Source of the DNA: Pseudomonadota bacterium
Lineage (GTDB): Bacteria; Pseudomonadota; Gammaproteobacteria; Xanthomonadales; Rhodanobacteraceae
NCBI GenBank assembly: GCA_023430685.1
Contig: JAEYZH010000168.1
Span: forward strand, 1-9,740
Length of the DNA stretch: 9,740 bases
Direction of reading: 5' to 3'
Under the pieces are notes generated by a model. It was not told where the DNA came from. It saw nothing but the letters and a program-made list of their open reading frames with translations, and did no database searches. Positions 1-5,323 of the stretch are shown in pieces; the first letter of the stretch is position 1, and every line of letters starts with the position of its first letter. Both the position numbers and the translations under genes were made by a program.

Positions 1-1094
1 TCCGAATAGAACCCGTCCACGAACGCATCCAGCCGCCGCTCCGCGATCGCCGCGCGCAGGCCGGCCATGAGCTCCTGGTAGTAATGCAGGTTGTGGATCG
101 TCGCGAGCATCGGACCGAGCATCTCGCCGCAGCGGTCGAGGTGGCGCAGGTAGGCGCGGCTGAAGCCCGATCGGCAGGTGTGGCAGGCGCAGGCCTCGTC
201 GAGCGGGCGCATATCGCGTTCGTACTTCGCATTGCGGATGCGCAGCACGCCATGGCGCGTGAACAGGTGCGCGTTGCGCGCGTTGCGGGTCGGCATGACG
301 CAGTCGAACATGTCGACGCCGCGGCGCACCGCCTCGACGATGTCCTGCGGCCGCCCCACGCCCATCAGGTAGCGCGGCTTGTCGCGCGGCAGCAGCGGCT
401 CGACCTGCTCGAGCGTGCGATTGCGCTCGTCCTCGGGTTCGCCGACCGCGAGTCCGCCGACCGCGTAGCCGTCGAAGCCGATCGCGGTCAGCGCCGCGGC
501 CGAGCGCGCGCGCAATGCCGGATGGACGCCGCCCTGCACGATGCCGAACAGCGCATTCGGATTGCCGAGATCGTCGAACGCCCGTCGCGAGCGCTCGGCC
601 CAGCGCAACGAGAGTTCCATCGAGTCGCGCGCCTGCGCCTCGGTCGCGGGATACGGCGTGCACTCGTCGAAGATCATCGCGATGTCGGAATCGAGCACGC
701 GCTGGATGCGCATCGATTCCTCCGGCCCGAGGAACACCTTCGATCCGTCGACCGGCGATGCGAACGTGACGCCCTGCTCGGTGATCTTGCGCTTGTGCGC
801 GAGGCTGAAGACCTGGAACCCGCCCGAGTCGGTCAGGATCGGCTTGGTCCAGCCGATGAAGCGGTGCAGGCCGCCGAAGTCGCCGATGACGTCGAGACCC
901 GGACGCAGGAACAGGTGGAAGGTATTGCCGAGGATGATCTCGGCACCGAGCGCGACGAGGTCGCGCGGCAGCATCGCCTTGACCGAGCCATAGGTCCCGA
1001 CCGGCATGAACGCGGGCGTCTCGATCGTGCCGCGCGCGAACGTGATGCGTCCGCGCCGCGCGGCGCCGTCGGTGGCGTGAAGGGTGAAATTCAT
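1..1094 (-). CDS. tgt: Queuine tRNA-ribosyltransferase (tRNA-guanine transglycosylase), 3' end truncated by window
   Basis: Exchanges guanine 34 of GU(N)-anticodon tRNAs (Asp, Asn, His, Tyr) for the queuosine precursor preQ1; cytosolic. I read 364 codons without a stop; the family is ~375 residues, so only about ten C-terminal residues are missing. The N-terminus MNFTLHATDGAARRG lines up with E. coli Tgt (MKFELDTTDGRARRG), which supports the ATG at 1094. Seen: PAFMPVGTYGSVK (27-39), LTDSGGFQVFSL (87-98) with catalytic D89, GIVQGG (184-189), DMFDCVMPTRNARNA (261-275) with nucleophile D264, and zinc ligands C302, C304, C307 and H334. The loop normally reading NARNG is NARNA here. The leader is a C-rich repeat in the mRNA with no Shine-Dalgarno sequence. 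It lies 67 bp downstream of queA and is probably co-transcribed with it. In related genomes yajC-secD-secF often follows, but that would be outside the window. Confidence 0.97.
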   Translation of the reverse strand, partial: MNFTLHATDGAARRGRITFARGTIETPAFMPVGTYGSVKAMLPRDLVALGAEIILGNTFHLFLRPGLDVIGDFGGLHRFIGWTKPILTDSGGFQVFSLAHKRKITEQGVTFASPVDGSKVFLGPEESMRIQRVLDSDIAMIFDECTPYPATEAQARDSMELSLRWAERSRRAFDDLGNPNALFGIVQGGVHPALRARSAAALTAIGFDGYAVGGLAVGEPEDERNRTLEQVEPLLPRDKPRYLMGVGRPQDIVEAVRRGVDMFDCVMPTRNARNAHLFTRHGVLRIRNAKYERDMRPLDEACACHTCRSGFSRAYLRHLDRCGEMLGPMLATIHNLHYYQELMAGLRAAIAERRLDAFVDGFYS

Positions 1095-1118
1095 GGGGCG
1101 AGGGGCGAGGGGCGAGGG
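1095..1118 (+). repeat. GGGGCGA tandem repeat, quadruplex motif, forming the tgt leader
   Basis: G-tracts at 1095-1098, 1102-1105, 1109-1112 and 1116-1118 are separated by CGA, which is a canonical four-tract G-quadruplex pattern on the plus strand. The tract abuts the tgt start codon, so the tgt mRNA leader is a C-rich tract directly before AUG with no purine-rich ribosome site. Bases 1099-1112 are perfectly complementary to 1173-1186 at the end of queA. Confidence 0.8.
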
Positions 1119-1161
1119 AGGTGTGAAAGCTCTGCAGCAGCTGAAGTGTACTCGCGAGCCC

Positions 1162-2232
1162 CTAACACCTGGCCCCTCGCCCCTCGTCTCCGGCCCCTCG
1201 CCCCTGCTCTACCGGCCACACCAGCATCGCATCCCCGTACGAGAAGAACCGATAGCGTTGCTCGACCGCATGGCGGTAGGCGTCGAGCACGAATTCGCGT
1301 CCGGCGAACGCCGACACGAGCATCAGCAGGGTCGACTCGGGCAGGTGGAAATTGGTCAGAAGCGCATCGACGGTCGTGATGCGGTAGCCCGGGAAGATGA
1401 AGATCTGCGTCTCGCCCGCGAACGGCGCGAGCTGGCCGTCGCGCGCCGCGCTTTCGAGCGCGCGCACGACGGTGGTGCCGACCGCGACGACACGGCCGCC
1501 GTGCTCGCGCGTGCGCCGGATCTGCTCGACGAGTCCTGCGCCGACATTGAGCCACTCGCGATGCATCGCATGGTCCTCGATGCGCTCGGCGCGCACCGGC
1601 TGGAACGTGCCGGCGCCGACGTGCAGCGTGACGTAGCCCGACTCGATGCCGCGCGCCGCGAGCCGTTCCAGCAATGCCGCGTCGAAATGCAGCCCCGCGG
1701 TCGGCGCGGCGACCGCGCCCGCCTCGCGCGCGTACACGGTCTGGTAGCGCTCCTGGTCCGCCGCTTCGGCATCGCGCGCGATGTACGGCGGCAGCGGCAT
1801 GCGCCCGACGCGCGACAGCAGTTTCTCGAGCGGCTCGACGACATCGAAGCGCAGGCGGAAGAACGTACCCTCGCGCGCGAGCACTTCGACCTCGCTGCCG
1901 TCCTGCAGCACGATCCGCGCACCCGGCCTCGGCTTCTTGCTGACGCCGAGCTGCGCGAGCGCCTCGTGCGTGCCGCTGATGCGCTCGATCAGGATCTCGA
2001 CCGCCCCGCCACTGGCCTTGCGTCCGAACAGCCGCGCAGGCAGCACGCGCGTGTCGTTGAACACGAGCAGGTCGCCCTCGCGCAGCAGCTCCGGCAGTTC
2101 GACGAAGCGGCGATCCTCGATGCGTCGAGAAGCGCCATCGGCGAGCAGCAACCGGCTGCCCGAGCGCTCGGGCAGCGGCGCCTGCGCGATCAGCTCGGGC
2201 GGCAGGTCGAAGTGGAAGTCGTGCTTGTTCAA
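1162..2232 (-). CDS. queA: S-adenosylmethionine:tRNA ribosyltransferase-isomerase
   Basis: Transfers and isomerises the ribose of S-adenosylmethionine onto preQ1-34 in tRNA to give epoxyqueuosine, the step after Tgt; cytosolic. I chose the TTG at 2232, giving 356 residues starting (M)NKHDFHFDLPPELIAQ, the usual QueA N-terminus and exactly the E. coli length. The frame stays open to a GTG/ATG further up (2328), but that extra part translates the GGGAATC repeat (…PFPIPYSRFPA) and does not resemble QueA. Seen: FNDTRVLPARLFGRKASGG (58-76), PLPPYI (146-151), ERYQTVYA (161-168), GAVAAPTAGLHFD (172-184), VTLHVGAGTFQPVR (201-214), VAVGTTVVRALE (249-260), TNFHLPEST (293-301), RFFSYGDAML (328-337). The expected protein ends soon after SYGDAML; residues ~343-356 (GRGAGDEGRGARC) are translated from a GGGGCGA repeat. 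No Shine-Dalgarno precedes the TTG. A weak -10 (TACCAT, minus strand, 2267-2262) could give it its own promoter. Confidence 0.96.
   Translation of the reverse strand: MNKHDFHFDLPPELIAQAPLPERSGSRLLLADGASRRIEDRRFVELPELLREGDLLVFNDTRVLPARLFGRKASGGAVEILIERISGTHEALAQLGVSKKPRPGARIVLQDGSEVEVLAREGTFFRLRFDVVEPLEKLLSRVGRMPLPPYIARDAEAADQERYQTVYAREAGAVAAPTAGLHFDAALLERLAARGIESGYVTLHVGAGTFQPVRAERIEDHAMHREWLNVGAGLVEQIRRTREHGGRVVAVGTTVVRALESAARDGQLAPFAGETQIFIFPGYRITTVDALLTNFHLPESTLLMLVSAFAGREFVLDAYRHAVEQRYRFFSYGDAMLVWPVEQGRGAGDEGRGARC
1165..1206 (-). repeat. GGGGCGA-type repeat encoding the C-terminal tail of QueA
   Basis: On the minus strand four GGGG tracts (1204-1201, 1197-1194, 1183-1180, 1176-1173) have loops of 3, 10 and 3 bases. 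The middle loop is longer than the strict 7-base quadruplex rule. The block lies inside the queA reading frame and supplies its last ~14 codons. It is related, in inverted orientation, to the repeat at 1095-1118; 14 bases match perfectly (1173-1186 against 1099-1112). Confidence 0.75.
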
Positions 2233-2236
2233 GGCC

Positions 2237-2263
2237 GGGAATCGGGAATAGGGAATCGGGAAT
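2237..2263 (+). repeat. GGGAATC tandem repeat (quadruplex motif) upstream of queA
   Basis: Four GGGAAT units separated by C, A and C give GGG tracts at 2237, 2244, 2251 and 2258, a canonical quadruplex motif on the strand that is the template for queA. GGGNATC-type repeats are known to be enriched in Xanthomonas and some other bacteria. The tract ends four bases before the probable TTG start of queA, so the whole proximal leader of queA mRNA is CCC-rich. Confidence 0.85.
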
Positions 2264-2330
2264 GGTAAGAGCAGTGCGAAATCCCTGCACCTCGCGCCCG
2301 ACGTGCCGAGAACTGCCCTGGGTTTCATAT

Positions 2331-2370
2331 TCCCCGTCCCTCGTCCCTCGTCCCTCTCCCTATTCCCCGC
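2331..2370 (-). repeat. GGGACGA/GGGAGA tract, quadruplex-capable, between response regulator and queA
   Basis: Read on the minus strand, six G-tracts (2368-2365, 2360-2358, 2354-2352, 2347-2345, 2340-2338, 2335-2332) have loops of 2 to 4 bases, more than enough for a quadruplex. The tract begins a few bases after the TGA of the response regulator gene (2376-2374). It would be present as G-rich RNA in any transcript reading from the regulator into queA. The remaining stretch 2264-2330 shows no gene. Confidence 0.75.
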
Positions 2371-2373
2371 TCC

Positions 2374-2976
2374 TCACAACCACCCCTTCTGCCGCGCCAG
2401 CCGGTACGCCTCGATGCGGTTGCCGACGCCGAGCTTGCCGATCGCTTCGGAGAGGTAGTTGCGCACGGTGCCATGCGAGAGGTTCAGGCGTTCGGCGATC
2501 TCGCCCGCGGACAGGCCCTCGCCCGCGAGGCGCAGCAGCTGGCGTTCGCGGTCATTGAGCGGATCGGCTTCCGACCACGCGCCCATCGCGAGCTGCGGGT
2601 CGATCGCGCGGCCGCCGCGGTGCACCGTGCGCAGCGCCTCCGCGAGTTGCGTCGCCGGCGCATCCTTGAGCAGGTAACCGCCGACGCCGGCTTCGAGCGC
2701 GCGGCGCAGGAAGCCAGGCCGCGCGAACGTGGTCAGGATCACGACCTTGCACGGAAGTTCGTGGCGCTTCACGCGCTGGGCGAGTTCGAGACCGGTCAGG
2801 CCAGGCATCTCGATGTCGGTCACGAACACGTCGGGCGCGCAATGCTGCAGCAGGCGCCAGGCTTCCTCGCCATCGGCAGCCTGGCCGACGACCTCGATGT
2901 CGGGCTCGAGGCCGAGCAACGCGGACAACGCGCCGCGCACCATCGCCTGGTCTTCGGCCAGCAACACCCGGATCAC
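2374..2976 (-). CDS. NarL/FixJ (DesR-like) two-component response regulator
   Basis: A 200-residue DNA-binding regulator activated by phosphotransfer from a sensor kinase. The receiver domain (1-~120) has acidic pocket E8/D9, phospho-acceptor D54 (FVTDIEMPG), T82 (ILTTF) and K104 (YLLKDA). The LuxR/NarL helix-turn-helix (~138-195) carries LNDRERQLLRLAGEGLSAGE and LNLSHGTVRNYLSEAIGKLG, typical of the DesR/LiaR branch. The start is a GTG at 2976, chosen because AGGAGG (2988-2983) lies six bases upstream and MIRVLLAED is the usual receiver N-terminus. Its probable partner is the DesK-type kinase at 5324-6493 on the same strand; such pairs are normally adjacent, but here ~2.3 kb of oppositely oriented genes and repeats intervene. 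It probably has its own promoter (TACAGT at 3013-3008). A target is suggested by the palindrome at 8299-8318. Confidence 0.95.
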   Translation of the reverse strand: MIRVLLAEDQAMVRGALSALLGLEPDIEVVGQAADGEEAWRLLQHCAPDVFVTDIEMPGLTGLELAQRVKRHELPCKVVILTTFARPGFLRRALEAGVGGYLLKDAPATQLAEALRTVHRGGRAIDPQLAMGAWSEADPLNDRERQLLRLAGEGLSAGEIAERLNLSHGTVRNYLSEAIGKLGVGNRIEAYRLARQKGWL

Positions 2977-2982
2977 GCCCCG

Positions 2983-2988
2983 CCTCCT
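2983..2988 (-). promoter_or_regulatory. Ribosome binding site deciding the GTG start of the response regulator
   Basis: AGGAGG on the minus strand lies six bases before GTG 2976-2974. It is a perfect Shine-Dalgarno match and fixes a non-ATG start that agrees with the receiver-domain N-terminus. Confidence 0.8.
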
Positions 2989-3007
2989 GTTCGGTGAAAC
3001 CGTGCGG

Positions 3008-3013
3008 ACTGTA
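3008..3013 (-). promoter_or_regulatory. Possible -10 element for the response regulator gene
   Basis: TACAGT on the minus strand matches four of six bases of TATAAT and lies ~32 bases upstream of the GTG start. I see no convincing -35 at 17-18 bases spacing (around 3031-3036). The regulator needs a promoter here because the genes on its upstream side run in the opposite direction. Confidence 0.3.
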
Positions 3014-3058
3014 GCGCATACGCACCGGGTGGCGCCGCTGGTCCATGCGCGCGCCGAG

Positions 3059-3073
3059 GCGCTACGCTAGCGC
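3059..3073. promoter_or_regulatory. Short perfect inverted repeat GCGCTA-CGC-TAGCGC in a divergent control region
   Basis: Six-base arms with a three-base spacer lie between the divergent response regulator and YbjQ genes. It overlaps TACGCT (3063-3068), a possible weak -10 for the plus-strand operon ~38 bases before the ATG at 3107. It could be an operator or chance in G+C-rich DNA. Confidence 0.3.
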
Positions 3074-3106
3074 GCCGGCAGCCGCTGGCAGACGAAGGGG
3101 GAAGGA

Positions 3107-3421
3107 ATGGAAATCAGCAACCTCGAAGCGATCCCGGGCAAGACCACGGTGCGCCACCTCGGCCTCGTGCAGGGCTCGACCGTGCGTGCCAAGCATGCGG
3201 GCCGCGACATCCTCGCGGGCCTCAAGAACATCGTCGGCGGCGAACTCAAGGCCTACACCGAACTGCTGATCGAGTCGCGCGATGAAGCGACCGCGCGCAT
3301 GCTGCAGCAGGCGAAGGCAGTCGGCGCGAACGCCGTCGTCAACGTGCGTTTCTCGACCTCCAACATCACCGCCGGTGCGGCCGAAGTCATGGCCTACGGC
3401 ACCGCCGTCGTGGTGCAGTAG
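3107..3421 (+). CDS. YbjQ-family (UPF0145) protein
   Basis: A 104-residue soluble protein of the YbjQ fold, a small α/β domain that forms pentamers in solved members. It was once annotated as heavy-metal binding, but its role is not established. It has the family hallmarks over its full length: GLVQGSTVRAKHAGRDI (19-35), NIVGGELKAYTELL (41-54), ARMLQQAKAVGANAVVNVRF (63-82) and EVMAYGTAVVV (93-103). E. coli YbjQ is 107 residues, so this one is complete. No signal peptide or membrane segment is seen. The ATG is supported by the purine-rich GGGGGAAGGA immediately upstream (3097-3106). It is the first gene of a plus-strand cluster: two bases separate its TAG from the next ATG, so translation is probably coupled. 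The name is by family only; I do not claim orthology to ybjQ. Confidence 0.92.
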   Translation: MEISNLEAIPGKTTVRHLGLVQGSTVRAKHAGRDILAGLKNIVGGELKAYTELLIESRDEATARMLQQAKAVGANAVVNVRFSTSNITAGAAEVMAYGTAVVVQ

Positions 3422-3423
3422 CG

Positions 3424-3936
3424 ATGGAGTTCCTGATACAGGTCGGCTTCTTCGTCGCGCTGCTCGCGATCGGGCTCGTGTTCGGCCGGATCGCCGAACA
3501 GCGGCATTTCCGCGAGCTTGCGCAGGCCGAACGGCAGCTCGCGCCCATCCTCGTGTTCAACGAACGCACGCCACCACCGGACGAGTACCGGCGCACGCGC
3601 CTCGTCACCGGATCGGTCGTGATCGCGGAGGACTATTTCAAGCGGATCGCGGCCTCGCTCGCGAGCCTGGTCGGCGGGCGCCTCGGGGTGTACGAATCGC
3701 TGATGGATCGCGGGCGCCGCGAGGCGATCGTGCGCATGAAGCGCAATGCGCAGAAGATCGGCGCCACGATGGTGTTCAACGTGCGCTTCGAGACCGCGTC
3801 GCTGTCCGAGGACCACCGCAGGCAACCGCTGTTCTCGGCCGAGTTCCTCGCCTACGGCACGGCGCTCGTCCCCGCGAGTGCACCACCGCCACCGACATCG
3901 GACGGCGTCGAGTCACGGCTCGAGGCACGCGGTTGA
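3424..3936 (+). CDS. Membrane-anchored YbjQ-like protein
   Basis: 170 residues. An N-terminal hydrophobic helix (about 4-21, LIQVGFFVALLAIGLVFG) is followed by a short charged, possibly helical stretch (22-42). A divergent YbjQ domain follows: RLVTGSVVIAEDYFKRI (59-75), SLVGGRLGVYESL (81-93), AIVRMKRNAQKIGATMVFNVRF (101-122), EFLAYGTALVP (140-150). The tail (151-170) is proline-rich and then polar. With a basic segment right after the helix, the YbjQ domain is probably on the cytosolic side, so this is a paralogue of the preceding gene fixed to the inner membrane. No separate Shine-Dalgarno is visible; the start two bases after the upstream stop points to coupled translation. The two proteins could form mixed assemblies at the membrane, which is inference. 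Confidence 0.85.
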   Translation: MEFLIQVGFFVALLAIGLVFGRIAEQRHFRELAQAERQLAPILVFNERTPPPDEYRRTRLVTGSVVIAEDYFKRIAASLASLVGGRLGVYESLMDRGRREAIVRMKRNAQKIGATMVFNVRFETASLSEDHRRQPLFSAEFLAYGTALVPASAPPPPTSDGVESRLEARG

Positions 3937-3967
3937 GATCCCGCCCGCGCCGGCGCGGATCCGCGCG

Positions 3968-4810
3968 ATGAGCTACGAGAACCCGCCCGTTCCGCATGAG
4001 GTCAATGTTTCGCGCGAGAGCCCGCTCGCGCAGTTCCTGCGGCTGTGCGCGGGCATCAGCCTGTGCATCGTGATCGGCAGCGCGTTGCTGTGGCTCACCG
4101 GCGGCTGGCTTGCGCGGCGCATCCCGTACGCGACCGAACAGGCGATGGTCGGCAGCCGTGTGTTCGGCTTCGACCTGCTCGACGCGGGCGATGGCGACGC
4201 GCCGGATGCGGCGCATGCACGCATCGAGTCGTACCTGGCGGAGCTGGTAGCGCGCCTCGCGCCGCGCATGGACCTGCCCGAAGGCATGGTGCCGATCGTG
4301 CATCTTGCCGATTCGGATACGCCGAATGCATTCGCGACGCTCGGCGGACACCTGATCGTGACGCAGGGCCTGTACCGGCGCATGCCGAGCGAGAACGCGC
4401 TCGCACTGGTCCTCGCGCACGAACTCGGCCATCTGCGCGCGCGCGATCCGATTTCGGCGATCGGTGGTGGTGCTTCGATCGCGTTGCTGATGGCCGTGCT
4501 CGCGGGCGACGGCCATGGGCTGCTGCCGCAGCTCGCGCGGCTCGTCACGCTCGGCTATTCGCGGGCAGTCGAGCGACGTGCGGACGAAGCCGCGCTCGCG
4601 GCCGTCATTTCGCTCTACGGACATGCGCGCGGCACCGACGCGGTCTTCCGCGTGCTCGCCGACCATCGCATTGGACCCGGCCAGGGGCCGACGCTGTTCT
4701 CGACCCATCCCGCGGACGCCGCACGCATCGCGCGCATGGAAGCGGCGGCGGCAGCGACGGCGGGCGACGCCGTGCTGACGCCGCTGGAAGTCGAGGTAGA
4801 CGCGGAGTGA
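3968..4810 (+). CDS. M48-family zinc metalloprotease with N-terminal membrane segment
   Basis: 280 residues. Hydrophobic segment ~26-48 (LCAGISLCIVIGSALLWLTGGW), then a peptidase M48 domain: NAFATLGGHLIVTQGLYRRM (120-139), zinc site HELGH (151-155, catalytic E152), a second hydrophobic stretch after the zinc helix (~163-180), and the third ligand E203 in ERRADEAAL. A THPAD motif (247-251) is typical of the M48 substrate cleft. The family includes HtpX and BepA/LoiP-like proteases that cut misfolded or membrane-associated proteins; substrate and compartment are unknown here. There are no TPR repeats, unlike BepA. The ATG at 3968 is chosen because family similarity begins soon after it. The frame is open further upstream, but that stretch overlaps the previous gene and gives arginine-rich nonsense. 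It lies 31 bp after the membrane YbjQ gene and is probably in the same operon. Confidence 0.92.
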   Translation: MSYENPPVPHEVNVSRESPLAQFLRLCAGISLCIVIGSALLWLTGGWLARRIPYATEQAMVGSRVFGFDLLDAGDGDAPDAAHARIESYLAELVARLAPRMDLPEGMVPIVHLADSDTPNAFATLGGHLIVTQGLYRRMPSENALALVLAHELGHLRARDPISAIGGGASIALLMAVLAGDGHGLLPQLARLVTLGYSRAVERRADEAALAAVISLYGHARGTDAVFRVLADHRIGPGQGPTLFSTHPADAARIARMEAAAAATAGDAVLTPLEVEVDAE

Positions 4811-4835
4811 ATGCTGGGCCACGCGGCACCGCAAT

Positions 4836-5303
4836 CCGTTCGCGCTGAGCGCAGCGACCGAAGGTCGCGGAGTCGAAGCGCACGCATGCGACACACCGCG
4901 GCCTGGCCCTTCGACTCCGGCCTCCGGCCTGCGCTCAGGGCGAACGGCATTTCCGGGTCCGTTCGCGCTGAGCGCAGCGATCGAAGGTCGCGGAGTCGAA
5001 GCGCACGCGTGCGACGACACGGCTGCACACGCTTGCGACGACACGGCGGCCTGGCCCTTCGACTCCGGCCTCCGGCCTGCGCTCAGGGCGAACGGCATTT
5101 CCGGGTCCGTTCGCGCTGAGCGCAGCGACCGAAGGTCGCGGAGTCGAAGCGCACGCATGCGACGACACGGCTGCACACGCTTGCGACGACACGGCGGCCT
5201 GGCCCTTCGACTCCGGCCTCCGGCCTGCGCTCAGGGCGAACGGATACTTCGACACCGTTCGCGCTGGGCGCAGCGACCGAGGTCGCGGAGTCGAAGCGCA
5301 CGC
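4836..5303. repeat. Array of seven alternating inverted palindromes, 148-bp unit
   Basis: It fills most of the 513 bp between the convergent M48 and sensor kinase genes. Family R1 (plus orientation, 50 bp, starting CCGTTCGCGCTGAGCGCAG and ending near GAGTCGAAGCGCACGC) is at 4836-4885, 4959-5008, 5107-5156 and 5255-5303. Family R2 (43 bp, the same arms in reverse, GGCCCTTCGACTCC…CAGGGCGAACGG) is at 4905-4947, 5053-5095 and 5201-5243. The order is R1-R2-R1-R2-R1-R2-R1. Steps between R2 copies are 148 and 148 bp; between R1 copies 123, 148 and 148. R1 folds with stems GCGCT/AGCGC and GCGACC/GGTCGC; R2 with GCCCT/AGGGC and GGCC/GGCC. R1b carries one C-to-T that keeps a G·U pair, and R1d has lost one base of the hairpin loop. 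Arms of this type are common intergenic palindromes in proteobacteria. No gene is seen here; the array may end or protect both converging transcripts. Confidence 0.9.
5010..5046 (+). repeat. 24-bp tandem duplication in the linker of the palindrome array
   Basis: TGCGACGACACGG occurs at 5010-5022 and again at 5034-5046. The same doubled linker is present in the next unit (5158-5194), while the first unit (linker 4886-4904) lacks about 25 bases. This explains the 123- versus 148-bp spacing and suggests that the longer unit was later copied as a whole. Confidence 0.7.
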
Positions 5304-5323
5304 GTTCCGTGCACGATCAGGGC

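Noticed and set aside
84..1379. Long plus-strand open frame (431 codons) opposite tgt
   Set aside because: Arg/Ala/Asp-rich low-information product lying antisense to an intact tgt with all catalytic and zinc residues; typical of G+C-rich shadow frames.
1084..2268. Plus-strand open frame (394 codons) opposite queA
   Set aside because: Antisense to an intact queA; no recognisable domain.
1091..2290. Second minus-strand frame (399 codons) across queA
   Set aside because: Another frame of the same strand as queA, with an Arg/Ala-rich product and none of the family motifs.
3968..4810. Naming the M48 protease htpX
   Set aside because: The HELGH and third-ligand motifs fit M48 generally, but the N-terminus lacks the paired helices of HtpX, so no symbol was assigned.
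3776..5176. 466-codon minus-strand frame through the protease gene and repeat array
   Set aside because: Its N-terminal part translates the palindrome units repeatedly and the rest is antisense to the M48 gene.
4836..5303. CRISPR array
   Set aside because: Repeats of 43-50 bp alternate in orientation, the spacers are themselves near-identical, and no cas genes are present.
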